Assembly (NCBI GenBank): GCA_020720115.1
Contig: DYPD01000008.1
Span: forward strand, 1 to 56,117
DNA: 56,117 nt
DNA from: Thiomargarita sp.
GTDB taxonomy: Bacteria; Pseudomonadota; Gammaproteobacteria; Beggiatoales; Beggiatoaceae
Direction: 5' to 3'
Position 1 is the first letter of the stretch. The number at the start of each line of letters is the position of its first letter. Positions 40,056 through 49,824 of the stretch are shown in pieces. Under the pieces are notes generated by a model. It saw only the letters and a list, made by a program, of their open reading frames with translations, was not told the origin of the DNA and did not search any database. The translations under genes were made by a program, and so were the position numbers.

Positions 40056-41060
40056 CTATATAGGTCTTGCTTTACCGCGCATACGCATCACTAATTGCTT
40101 AGCAAATGAAATAAAAAAATGTTCATAATAAAAGGTAGACACATGTGCAAGCATAAATAAAATTAGATACAACAAGGGACGTTTTGCATACCTTATCAAT
40201 GAATCCCCCTCAGCTAACCAAGTACTCAGTAAAAACAGATGAATGACATAAAGCGCATACGAAATACTCGCAATATATATCAATACACGAAGATTTAAAT
40301 AATAATTCATAAAACTATCCTTTTTATATAAAGTTGAACCAACCAAAAGAGCAACTAGATAAGGTCTAAAATAATTCATAAAATCACCAAAAGGATGCGA
40401 AGAAATAAGCACAAGAATAATCAGTATCGGTTGATTAACAGAAGTTAAAAAATTGGAGAATTTTTCACTAAAAAACCCAAGATTCCTATGAAAAATTAAC
40501 GCCAAAATGCCGCCTGCCAAAATTTCATCCACACGATAGTAAGTATGAATATCATCATAAACGTGATGAGCTATGCGCAAACCTGTTACAGCAATGGCTA
40601 AAATAGGTAGCAAGAGCAGTCCACGCCGCTTAAAAAGCCCAAACAAAATAGCCACACCTATATAAAATTGCATTTCCACACATAAACTCCATAAATGCTC
40701 AGTGACTTTAGTTAACGGCATTGGCGACCAATTTGCATAAAATAAAAAATGTGGCAGATAAGTATCCCAAGGCGCCTTAATAAACCACAATGAAACAGTT
40801 AAATATAGCCAAGCTAATGGAAGAATGCGCGCAAAACGCCGAATTAGAAATTCGTTTACAGAGGGCGTTTTAAGTAAAAAGCTTGTAATCAAAAAACCTG
40901 ATAATGTAAAAAAAATAGCCATCCCTAAACAACCTGTTGCATCATTAAACCGCCAGGCATCTGGACCTATAGGTAAAGTATGCGTTGCTAAAACCAAGAG
41001 AATACTGATTCCACGCCAACCATCAAGATTAGGGTAATGTACAGTTTTAGGAGTATCCAT
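40056..41060 (-). CDS. Acyltransferase 3 family membrane protein
   Basis: HYPNLDGWRGISILLVLATHT...GMAIFFTLSGFLITSFLL...FLIRRFARILPLAWLYL. Confidence 0.93.
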   Translation of the reverse strand: MDTPKTVHYPNLDGWRGISILLVLATHTLPIGPDAWRFNDATGCLGMAIFFTLSGFLITSFLLKTPSVNEFLIRRFARILPLAWLYLTVSLWFIKAPWDTYLPHFLFYANWSPMPLTKVTEHLWSLCVEMQFYIGVAILFGLFKRRGLLLLPILAIAVTGLRIAHHVYDDIHTYYRVDEILAGGILALIFHRNLGFFSEKFSNFLTSVNQPILIILVLISSHPFGDFMNYFRPYLVALLVGSTLYKKDSFMNYYLNLRVLIYIASISYALYVIHLFLLSTWLAEGDSLIRYAKRPLLYLILFMLAHVSTFYYEHFFISFAKQLVMRMRGKARPI

Positions 41061-41313
41061 AATTGAAATTAATCCTTAATTGATTAACTAAGTTAAGTAT
41101 GAAACAATAATACACTTATTGCCGGTAAAACAATGACCATACAATACAGAGTTTAGCTTCGCTATGCACAACTTATTTTATACCTACATAAGTTATGCTA
41201 TAGCTGTTTTTGTTATGCAATTAGCAATAGAGTGTAGAGTCATTCATTTCGCTTAGTTCATTTTTACAAAACGCCTATTGCATAGCCCCCGTGTATTCTA
41301 CCTGGATCACTTT

Positions 41314-42849
41314 ATGAATAATACCGTCTCATATCAACTGCAAGTGTTTAAGCAAGAAATAGCGTACGACTATTTAGAAAAAACCGATTTCATAAATGCC
41401 TGGATTGCATTATACCAGCAATGTTCTTGGTCTACAGGATATCAATCAGTTGAATATTGTGTTACCTGGTATCGCATGTTTAATGAAAAATTCTCTCCTT
41501 TATTGCTCGTTAGCTACGATGAAAATAAGCACATTATTGGCTTATTTGCATTAGCTCAGTCTGTATTAGATAACACAAAAATTGTAATCGCTGGCAATCA
41601 GCATCCAGAATACCGAATTTGGTTAGCTTTACCTGAACATAATGATAAATTTATACTGCAAGTACTCACTTGGTTAAAGAAAAACTGTACACACCCGTTA
41701 GCACTGAATTATTTGCCGCATAGGGTTGATATGAACTGGTTAAAGTGGACAGCTCCACCAACCTGGCATTGCGTTTTAAACACGACCACCAACCATCATT
41801 TGCGTATTGGAGATAAGGAATGGTTGAAAGAATATATGCGCGGAAAAAAACGATTAAAAACCAAATTTAATAAAATGCAGCGTATGGGAGAAATACTATT
41901 TAAGCGAGTTGTAGATGTGCATGAATTAGATAATTTATTAAATCAAATTATCCCTTTATATGAATTTCGGCAAGGTGCTGTACATGGCAGCACCCCGTTT
42001 CATACTAACCCATTAAAACGCGCTTTCACCCTAGAATTGCTCAAACAAAAAAGACTACATGCAAGTGTTTTAATAATGAATGGAGAAGTATTAGGCGCAT
42101 TGTTGTCAGTTTGTGGTCGGGGGCAGGTTCATTTAGGAGAAATTGCGTACTCAACTTTTCATCCTGATTTATCACCAGGCTTAATTCATTTATGGCTATT
42201 AGTACCATTATTAGCAGCAGAAGGATTTGAAGTATTAGACTTAACCCCAGGCGGGGATTCCTATAAAAGCCGCTTTGCTAACGAAACAGTTGAATTGTAT
42301 GAACTTACTTTTTATCCTAGACTTTGGCAAACTCTGTACCCGAAGCTAAAAAAGCTATTAAAGCCTTCAGTGACTCGTCTTAAATCTTTTTTTAGTAAGC
42401 AATTAGAGCAAGAGAGCAATCCTTCTGCAGAAAAATGGAGATTAGTGAAATCGCATTATCCTAAACCTAATTCCGATCTCGACGTACCATTAGTTTCAGC
42501 GCAAACCTACCAAAAAAATTCTTTAAACGATTTATTATGTTTTCAGGCTAAACCCAGCGAAACAGATCGGGAAGATAGCTATTTTATGTTTTTAAGAAAT
42601 AGCTTTAATCTAATTACATTAGGAGCAGATGTGTATACTGTAGTTGAAGATAATCAGCTAAAGTATGCTGTATGGATCATCAACAGCGTTCAAGAACATC
42701 AACTTAAATTTTTACCTGAGCAAATTAAGCTCAATGAAGCTTGTGTTTTGGCGGTGTATCCAAGCGAAGAACAAGATGCAAGCGCTTATCAAAAAGCACT
42801 TTATGCGATTTTACCTACAAATAAAAAAGTGCATATTTTAGAAAAGTAA
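41314..42849 (+). CDS. GNAT-family (FemAB/BcsL-CelD-like) acetyltransferase
   Basis: MRGKKRLKTKFNKMQRMGEILFKRV...GEVLGALLSVCGRGQVHLGEIAYSTFHPDLSPGLIHLWLLVPLLAAEGFEVLDLTPGGDSYKSRFANE. Confidence 0.75.
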   Translation: MNNTVSYQLQVFKQEIAYDYLEKTDFINAWIALYQQCSWSTGYQSVEYCVTWYRMFNEKFSPLLLVSYDENKHIIGLFALAQSVLDNTKIVIAGNQHPEYRIWLALPEHNDKFILQVLTWLKKNCTHPLALNYLPHRVDMNWLKWTAPPTWHCVLNTTTNHHLRIGDKEWLKEYMRGKKRLKTKFNKMQRMGEILFKRVVDVHELDNLLNQIIPLYEFRQGAVHGSTPFHTNPLKRAFTLELLKQKRLHASVLIMNGEVLGALLSVCGRGQVHLGEIAYSTFHPDLSPGLIHLWLLVPLLAAEGFEVLDLTPGGDSYKSRFANETVELYELTFYPRLWQTLYPKLKKLLKPSVTRLKSFFSKQLEQESNPSAEKWRLVKSHYPKPNSDLDVPLVSAQTYQKNSLNDLLCFQAKPSETDREDSYFMFLRNSFNLITLGADVYTVVEDNQLKYAVWIINSVQEHQLKFLPEQIKLNEACVLAVYPSEEQDASAYQKALYAILPTNKKVHILEK

Positions 42850-42879
42850 CTCCGCATAAGTTTCTGCATAAGTTGTGGA

Positions 42880-43617
42880 TTATTTTCCTGCGCCATATCT
42901 AACGCCACCATTTTCAGTTGAGCGGGTAATCTCATAGGTAAATGATCCAGTAGATGGAATCATTTTTGTGATGTGTTGATCTACCCAATCATTGAGATCA
43001 ACAATTCGCGTTCTGGGCAGATAAACTATATCTTGTGAAGTGAGGTAAAATGGGTCTGATTCTGGTGCCATCAGCATATTGTGTAGATTTAATGCGGCCG
43101 CATATCTCTTACCATTAAGATGTCTAATGACGATGACGTTAGATAATTCAGCGGTGCTCTTATTAAAACCACCCGCTGACATGATTGCACCTAAAAGAGT
43201 CATTTTATTTTTGAGTTCAATTTCTCCAGGCGTGAATACCTCACCGGTTACAAATACGCTCCGGTTAGCAAGTGAGCGAACAATGACTGAGAGCTCTGGT
43301 TCTTTCAGTTTATCTTGATACAATTGAGTTAGCTTTGCATCGAGTTGTTCTGGGGTTAAACCAGCAGCTTGCACATCATCTAGCATTTGCAGAGTAATTT
43401 TTCCATCAGGACGGATTGTTTGGGAATCATCCATTTCAGACCAATATTGAAATTTAATATCAATTCCATCGCCTGGCTGTAAGACACCAACTGATTCAGC
43501 AGGGACTTTTGGAAACCCTGGATGATTCTCCAACAAGATCGCGGTATGCGTATGAGCACAACTTGCTATCAACACCGTATGACTTAACATGAAAGCAATC
43601 GCTAGATTTCTACTCAT
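42880..43617 (-). CDS. Polysaccharide export protein (Wza/GfcE-like, poly_export + SLBB)
   Basis: GVLQPGDGIDIKFQYWSEMDDSQTIRPDGKITLQMLDDVQAAGLTPEQLDAKLTQLYQDKLKEPELSVIV; VFVTGEVFTPGEIELKNKMTLLGAIMSAGG. Confidence 0.92.
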   Translation of the reverse strand: MSRNLAIAFMLSHTVLIASCAHTHTAILLENHPGFPKVPAESVGVLQPGDGIDIKFQYWSEMDDSQTIRPDGKITLQMLDDVQAAGLTPEQLDAKLTQLYQDKLKEPELSVIVRSLANRSVFVTGEVFTPGEIELKNKMTLLGAIMSAGGFNKSTAELSNVIVIRHLNGKRYAAALNLHNMLMAPESDPFYLTSQDIVYLPRTRIVDLNDWVDQHITKMIPSTGSFTYEITRSTENGGVRYGAGK

Positions 43618-43659
43618 TTTAATACAACCTCTCCCTTAATAATTAAAAAGAATATTCTT

Positions 43660-44256
43660 ATGTTTAATACCAGATATAAACTACTCATTGCATTTTTGTT
43701 TTATTTTTATTTAAGCCACGCTAGTATACTTTTTGCGCAACCTGATTTGGCTGCTTATTTATGGCGGCAAGGCATGGTGCAAACCTCGCAACGTGGTATT
43801 AACTCATGTAAAAGAAGCAATGAAACCGTAAACCGCTATTTAAAGTTTGCTCTGCTTGCAGAAAAAGACTCGGCACAGATGTTTATTGAATTTGATAAAT
43901 ATAAAGAGATTAATTTGCCCGCCTTTCAAGCCGCAGCGCAACACTTTGCAGATGCAGCACGGCATTATCGCATAGCTATCCATACCTTTGAACAAGGTAT
44001 TGATTATTATAATTCGGCTAAATTTACCGCTTCCCGTACAACTGACAAAACGCTTTCTATTGCCCGCAATGCGATTAAGCGTCAACTAACGAGTGCAGAT
44101 ACAGCATATAAAAATGCTAAGCAGTTTATTGTTCAGGGTAACCGCGCATTTAATGCGGGCAATCGTTATTTCAACCAAGCAGTTGATGAAGCTATGCTAA
44201 AAACAGATGAGCTACTTAAGAAGCGGGTTAAGTATCATTATTGGCCCGCCAGCTAA
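43660..44256 (+). CDS. Hypothetical secreted protein in EPS locus
   Basis: Signal-peptide-like N-terminus (LLIAFLFYFYLSHASILFAQ) and helical body; divergent from the Wza-like gene. Confidence 0.6.
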   Translation: MFNTRYKLLIAFLFYFYLSHASILFAQPDLAAYLWRQGMVQTSQRGINSCKRSNETVNRYLKFALLAEKDSAQMFIEFDKYKEINLPAFQAAAQHFADAARHYRIAIHTFEQGIDYYNSAKFTASRTTDKTLSIARNAIKRQLTSADTAYKNAKQFIVQGNRAFNAGNRYFNQAVDEAMLKTDELLKKRVKYHYWPAS

Positions 44257-44476
44257 TATTATGCCTTAGCAAAATAGGGAATTAAAACCCTCATTATGCA
44301 GAATTTTGCTAAGACTGTGTTTTAATTTTTCGATTAATCTATTTCCTGATAACGCGATATTATGTAAGCAATTGACTTTTTTAGTTTCAGCAAGTATTAA
44401 GAAATATTTGCCATACAGTCTTTTAGATATGAAGTAAAACATTAAATAGCTTTTTAATTAGCTAGGGATAATAACG

Positions 44477-46237
44477 ATGAAAGCGGTAAAGGTAGATGAA
44501 CCCAATCAAAGCCAAACTAAAGTAGATGTGGACGATGGCTTTTCAATACGCGATGCACTAAACATTTTATTTTGCCACAAGTGGAAAATAGTATTATTTT
44601 TTTTAACCGTCACGTCAATGATTACCATCATTACTTATCGCGCTCCTTTTATCTACAGTTCCAGTGCCAGTTTATTAATTGGCGTTGGGCGTGAGCGCAT
44701 TGATGTTGCCCCCGTCTTAAAACCCACACAATTTTTAAACCAGGGGCAAATTGAGCGGGTTAATAATGAAATGGTTATTTTAAAGAGTCGCTATTTGGCT
44801 GCACAGACAGTTGATAGCATTGGACTTAAACATTTTTTTGAACTTTTTAAAAAGAAGAAAACTGAGGGTTTCCCTTTACAAATGCAAATAGAAGAAATAG
44901 GAAATACCACTACCACAATAGAATACGAAAAAGCCCAACTGCCATTATCAACGCTGCCATCTTCAGTTAGTGCAGAACAACAAGCTCTTCAAAGCGCTCT
45001 TCCTAAATCCAAACCTAAGCCTAAATGCCAACTATTTACTGAACAAGCACACGAAAAAGAATATTTAAAAGATGACATACGTTTATTTAGCGAAATGTCT
45101 GAGGTAGAAAAAGATAATTTTTGGCATACCTGCCAGGCAGCTATCAGTATTATTATCGGCGGCTTAACCGTTGAAGCCAAACCCCAAAGTTTTATTATTA
45201 ACTTAGGCATGAATAGCAGAAATCCCTTGTTAGCGCATCTTTCCTTAAAATATCTGATTAAAGCCTATCTGACACGCTATATTGAATTGCGTACCCCTAA
45301 AGATTCTATAGATGTTTTTAAGACTCGTTTTGAGAAAGTTTCACTTAACTTAGAGCTTGCTGAAAAAGCTTTGTACGATTTTCGCCAACAACATCAGATT
45401 GCAGAGCTGCCAACGCAAGTCACTATGTTGCTTTCTCGCGTTGGAGAATTGACGAACCGAATCAATTCGGTCACTACTGATTTAAGCTCATTACAAATTA
45501 AAATCGAGGCTTTGGAAGCTTTGCTCCCTCATTACAAAAAAGAAATTGAGTTACAAAGAGTTGAAGGGCGTACTAACTATGTGGCAGATGGATTAAAAAC
45601 CATGCTGTATAAATTTCAAACCGAAGAATCTGAACTTTCAGCTTTTTATCCAGATGATTCAAGAAAAGTAAAAGAAGTAAAAGAGCGCATTGCTTTGGTA
45701 CAAGAAGCATTAAATGCTCAGCCTACCAGTTTAAGCGAGGTAACACGGGGGATTAATCGCCAGCATGAAACTCATCAGATGAGTCTGGATACCGCACGCA
45801 TTGATTACACAGCAGCTCAAGCTCAGTTGTCGGTTTTAAAAGAGGAATTGACACAACGCCAGCAGCAATTATCTGAATTGACTTCGCATGAATTAACCAT
45901 TAGACAATTAGAACGCAAAGTTGAATTGGCTCGCCAAGCATTTGCAGATGATTTAGATGTGTTGAAACGTGCTGACAGTTATCAGGCGTTAGATGACAGT
46001 AAAATAGTTAGCGTGGATGTCATAGAGAATCCTAGCTATGATGCCGAGCCAATCAAACCCAATAAACCCATGAATATTGTGATAGGTATTATCTTTGCTG
46101 CTTTAGGGGGAATTGGACTGGCATTTATTCTTGACTACTTTGATGACTCAATGAAAACTACTGAAGATGTAAAACGCCGTTTGCAATTGCCGGTATTAGC
46201 CATGATTTCTTCAGGAGATTTTTATAAATGTATTTAG
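44477..46237 (+). CDS. Wzz/GumC-like polysaccharide chain-length determinant (no kinase domain)
   Basis: FSIRDALNILFCHKWKIVLFFLTVTSMITIITY...coiled coil...NPSYDAEPIKPNKPMNIVIGIIFAALGGIGLAFILDYFDDSMKTTEDVKRRLQLPVLAMI. Confidence 0.92.
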   Translation: MKAVKVDEPNQSQTKVDVDDGFSIRDALNILFCHKWKIVLFFLTVTSMITIITYRAPFIYSSSASLLIGVGRERIDVAPVLKPTQFLNQGQIERVNNEMVILKSRYLAAQTVDSIGLKHFFELFKKKKTEGFPLQMQIEEIGNTTTTIEYEKAQLPLSTLPSSVSAEQQALQSALPKSKPKPKCQLFTEQAHEKEYLKDDIRLFSEMSEVEKDNFWHTCQAAISIIIGGLTVEAKPQSFIINLGMNSRNPLLAHLSLKYLIKAYLTRYIELRTPKDSIDVFKTRFEKVSLNLELAEKALYDFRQQHQIAELPTQVTMLLSRVGELTNRINSVTTDLSSLQIKIEALEALLPHYKKEIELQRVEGRTNYVADGLKTMLYKFQTEESELSAFYPDDSRKVKEVKERIALVQEALNAQPTSLSEVTRGINRQHETHQMSLDTARIDYTAAQAQLSVLKEELTQRQQQLSELTSHELTIRQLERKVELARQAFADDLDVLKRADSYQALDDSKIVSVDVIENPSYDAEPIKPNKPMNIVIGIIFAALGGIGLAFILDYFDDSMKTTEDVKRRLQLPVLAMISSGDFYKCI

Positions 46238-47514
46238 ACTTCTATGGTTTAAATGCAGAGCCTTTTGCGGTAACGCCTGATCCTGATTTTTTATTTTTAA
46301 GTCCATGCCACAAAGAGGCTCTGGCAACATTGATTTATGGCGTTAATCAACGTAAAGGGTTTATTGTTTTGGTGGGCGAAATAGGCACCGGCAAAACCAC
46401 TGTGTTGCGTAGCTTTCTGACTACATTGGATACTCAGATTAGCAACGTGCATTATATATTCAATGCTAACTTAAGTTTTGCTGCTTTGTTGGCAACTATT
46501 TTAGGTAAAGAGAGGGGGATTGAAGCCGAATCTAAAACGGCTGAGTGGGTAGATGAACTCCAGCAGCATTTAATTCAAGAATATCGTCATGGACGTACCG
46601 TGGTTTTGCTGATTGATGAAGCGCATCATATGCCACTGGAAACATTAGAGCAACTGCGCTTGTTGTCGAATTTGGAAACCACTAAAGATAAGTTACTGCA
46701 AATTGTTTTGGCTGGACAACCTGAGTTAGATGTCAAGCTAGACCGGTACGAACTTCGACAATTGCGCCAACGTATTGCTGTTCGCGCAATTTTGCGCCCT
46801 TTAACGATGCCAGAAAGCCTAGCTTACATTCTACACCGTTTGCGCAAAGCGGCGGCAAAGGAAAACCAGTCGCCGGTGTTTAGTAAATCAGCACTGCAAA
46901 TCTTAGCAAAGCAATCACAAGGCTATCCGATGGTGTTGAATATTCTGTGCGACAATGCGTTGATTGTAGGTTTGGGGTATCATCAACGTCCAATTTATAG
47001 CAAAATTGTTAAAGAAATCAGTACACATTATTGCCAGCGTCTCTCTAATCCAATTAAATTCCCCGTTGGTTATGTTTTAGCGGCTGTCACGCCGCTATTG
47101 ATTGTATTGCTTGGATTTGTTTTGTTCTCTCAGCGACCAGCAGTGTTCTTTGCGGATGAAAAAGCCAATCCTTCCTTGAGCAAAACCTTATCCAGAAAAC
47201 CTTTGGCAGTAGCAACTCTGCCAGATATGCCCATTGCCGACAGTGATTCTATACTTGCGACAGCTCCTTCTCTTGAGTTAGAGCCAGATCATGGAGAAAC
47301 GCAATTGGCTCAATATCAACCTAAATTACAGCCACCGTTGGAAAAAATAGTACAATCTGGCGATACCATGTCTGCCCTGAGTAAACAAATTTATGGTTAT
47401 TACTCGCCCAGTTTGTTGGCACAATTGCAGCATTACAATCCGCAGGTGACACCCATTGAGGCTATTCGTGCAGGCGATAAGATTTTTTTCCCCGTACTAA
47501 AACCTGGATATTAA
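46228..47514 (+). CDS. ExeA/GspA-like AAA ATPase with TM and C-terminal LysM-like domain
   Basis: YLDFYGLNAEPFAVTPDPDFLFLSPCHKEALATLIYGVNQRKGFIVLVGEIGTGKTTVLRSFL; C-terminal VQSGDTMSALSKQIYGYYSPSLLAQLQHYNP. Confidence 0.9.
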   Translation: MYLDFYGLNAEPFAVTPDPDFLFLSPCHKEALATLIYGVNQRKGFIVLVGEIGTGKTTVLRSFLTTLDTQISNVHYIFNANLSFAALLATILGKERGIEAESKTAEWVDELQQHLIQEYRHGRTVVLLIDEAHHMPLETLEQLRLLSNLETTKDKLLQIVLAGQPELDVKLDRYELRQLRQRIAVRAILRPLTMPESLAYILHRLRKAAAKENQSPVFSKSALQILAKQSQGYPMVLNILCDNALIVGLGYHQRPIYSKIVKEISTHYCQRLSNPIKFPVGYVLAAVTPLLIVLLGFVLFSQRPAVFFADEKANPSLSKTLSRKPLAVATLPDMPIADSDSILATAPSLELEPDHGETQLAQYQPKLQPPLEKIVQSGDTMSALSKQIYGYYSPSLLAQLQHYNPQVTPIEAIRAGDKIFFPVLKPGY

Positions 47515-47520
47515 ACAGGC

Positions 47521-48264
47521 ATGAGCAAAATTTACGAAGCATTGCAACGCGCCGCTAAAGTGAGCCCACAGCTCGGTAAAGCGGCTTCTGCTGAGAAGTT
47601 ATTGCCTAAACCAGATTATTTGCGCACCTCCAGTTTAGCGGTGGAAGAGCAAATGTTAGGCTTGTATCGTACCCTGGTGGCATTGTTGCCAAATCGTCGA
47701 GGCTGGGGACGTGCTGTGCAATTTATCGGTTCACGACGCGGGGAAGGGGTATCCGTACTCAGTCGGGAATTTGCTAAAGTCTGTGTACGAAAATTAGGTG
47801 CTTCTGTGTTGTTATTAGACGCTGATCCTGAAGGACCGCAATTAGCTTATTTTGATGTGGTACCAGAACAAGGTTGGAAACGGGCGGTGCTTGAAGAACA
47901 ACCCGTAAAAGGCGCAATTACACAAATAGGCGATACTAAACTATATATCAGTCAAATTGCAGCACCTGGTGAATCTATTACCCAGATTGTTCATGCACCT
48001 GCCATTGAAGGTATTATTGAAGATTTGAAACGTGATTATGACTTCATTGTGGTGGATACACCGCCGGCAGTGTCTTCCGCTGATGGTCTTGCTTTATCAC
48101 ATAAAGTAGATGGTGTCATCTTGGTAGTGGAAGCAGAAAGTACACGCTGGCAGATTGTGCGCAATACTAAAGAAAAAATTGAACTGCGTGGTGGCAATGT
48201 ATTAGGTGTTTTATTCAATAAACGTCGTCACTACATCCCTAAGTTCATTTATGAGCGATTATAA
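47521..48264 (+). CDS. CpsD/CapB-family tyrosine-kinase-like ATPase (Walker A lacks the GK lysine)
   Basis: MSKIYEALQRAAK...LYRTLVALLPNRRGWGRAVQFIGSRRGEGVSVLSREFAKV...VLLLDADPEG...YDFIVVDTPPAVSSADGLALSHKVDGVILVVEAE. Confidence 0.87.
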   Translation: MSKIYEALQRAAKVSPQLGKAASAEKLLPKPDYLRTSSLAVEEQMLGLYRTLVALLPNRRGWGRAVQFIGSRRGEGVSVLSREFAKVCVRKLGASVLLLDADPEGPQLAYFDVVPEQGWKRAVLEEQPVKGAITQIGDTKLYISQIAAPGESITQIVHAPAIEGIIEDLKRDYDFIVVDTPPAVSSADGLALSHKVDGVILVVEAESTRWQIVRNTKEKIELRGGNVLGVLFNKRRHYIPKFIYERL

Positions 48265-48817
48265 AATGTTACATTACTCGAAGCAGGAATCCTTGATGGC
48301 ATCAAAGTTTACCGCTAATATTTCCCAGACTTTATCTCGATGGGTAAGAATGATGGGCATTGGTCAATCTTACCCAGGTTACAGAGCCTCATTACAAGAT
48401 CAGGACGCTATGGTTCCAGAAAAGAAATTTCATTTAGCTATTCAACGTGAATGTGCCAGAGCTGATCGCAATGGGCATGGTTTTTCATTGGTTATTTTTG
48501 ATATTGGTGACAGCGGAATGCAGGGTGAATTAGCTCAACAACTTGTCACTGTACTTCAGCAACGTTTGCGCATGACCGATGAAGCAGGTTGGTTTAGCTC
48601 GCGTTATGTTGGCGTTATTTTATACGGCACCCCCTTGAAAGAAGGCGCTTGGCGCTTTGCCAACGATATTTGGGAACTGATGTCAAAACACACGGAAGAA
48701 CCGCCACAATGCACTGTTTATAGCTATCCGGCTGATTGGCGGCACATTGAAGTAGGGCTTCCCGCCGCTCAACCCAGGCAGCGTCAAGCAGACCAAACCA
48801 CTGTTGCAACAAAATGA
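48251..48817 (+). CDS. Degenerate GGDEF-like protein in EPS locus
   Basis: KKFHLAIQRECARADRNGHGFSLVIFDI...RLRMTDEAGWFSSRYVGVILYGTPLKEGAWRFANDIWE follows a GGDEF fold outline, with YVGVILYG where GGDEF would lie. Confidence 0.6.
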   Translation: MSDYKMLHYSKQESLMASKFTANISQTLSRWVRMMGIGQSYPGYRASLQDQDAMVPEKKFHLAIQRECARADRNGHGFSLVIFDIGDSGMQGELAQQLVTVLQQRLRMTDEAGWFSSRYVGVILYGTPLKEGAWRFANDIWELMSKHTEEPPQCTVYSYPADWRHIEVGLPAAQPRQRQADQTTVATK

Positions 48818-48848
48818 TTCATTGAACAATAGTTTTTGTATAAGGGTT

Positions 48849-49325
48849 TCAATGTTTTTGGAGACGGGGTTTTTTAATGAGCTGGGTACCGGAAGCCAGA
48901 TCATGCCAAGTGCGGCGCTGTGGCTCAAACAAACTCCAGATAAAACCCATACCAAGACATGCCCAAGATACAAGGGCAATAGTAAAACGAATGAACAGTT
49001 TTTTATGCGTCACGGGTTGTGTATCTGCACTGACCAACTGAGCACGCCACGCCTGCAAACCCAGCGTTTGCCCTCCGCGAAGCCAGGGCCAAGCAAAATA
49101 AAAATAGCATACAGCCAATAAGTACAGTTGTAATAACAAGTGTTTCCACAACAGATGTTGACCAATCTGCGTAGTATCCATTAATCCCAGTATTGACAGC
49201 AGCGGAGAAACAACTGCAACAGCAAAGAACAGCACCGCCGCCAGCAGCAAAAAATCGTAAAGTATCACCACTAAACGATGAATTAAATGAATGGGTTGTC
49301 GCTGAGTTTCGGGTATATTTGTCAT
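48849..49325 (-). CDS. RDD family membrane protein
   Basis: HLIHRLVVILYDFLLLAAVLFFAVAVVS...GGQTLGLQAWRAQLVSADTQPVTHKKLFIRF...RRTWHDLASGTQLIKKP. Confidence 0.92.
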   Translation of the reverse strand: MTNIPETQRQPIHLIHRLVVILYDFLLLAAVLFFAVAVVSPLLSILGLMDTTQIGQHLLWKHLLLQLYLLAVCYFYFAWPWLRGGQTLGLQAWRAQLVSADTQPVTHKKLFIRFTIALVSWACLGMGFIWSLFEPQRRTWHDLASGTQLIKKPRLQKH

Positions 49326-49501
49326 GGGTGCGTTAAATACTTAAGTTATTTAGAATGTAGGAAAGAACAAGGCAGCCTAAAATACTGATGATTACATAAA
49401 ATGAGATGCAGGACAATTCATTTTAGACGCCTTATTTGCTTTAATTAGAGCTTTACTATTTTACAGTTGTTTAACCAAACCTACTATGCTCTTAGCTCTT
49501 A

Positions 49502-49756
49502 ATGATTTACGTTGAATACATAGGCTTTGCTGCCGCTCTTCTCACTACGTCCGCTTTTCTGCCACAGGCTTACAAAGTGTGGCTCACCCGCGAAACCGGC
49601 GATTTGTCGCTCAGCATGTTTTTGTTGTTCACTCTCGGCGTTGGCTTGTGGCTGGTGTATGGACTGCTGCACCAGTCTGCGCCCATTGTGCTGGCAAATG
49701 CTGTGACTTTTCTGCTTGCCTTGTATATTCTGGTCATGAAAATACGGCTTGGTTAG
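49502..49756 (+). CDS. SemiSWEET-type sugar transporter
   Basis: YIGFAAALLTTSAFLPQAYKVWLTRETGDLSLSMFLLFTLGVGLWLVYGLLHQSAPIVLANAVTFLLALYILVMKIR. Confidence 0.92.
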   Translation: MIYVEYIGFAAALLTTSAFLPQAYKVWLTRETGDLSLSMFLLFTLGVGLWLVYGLLHQSAPIVLANAVTFLLALYILVMKIRLG

Positions 49757-49824
49757 AAGCTGCGAGGCTGACTGCATAGGCTAAATAGCCTTGCTACTGC
49801 CTAACCCCACACGACTCATCTTTC

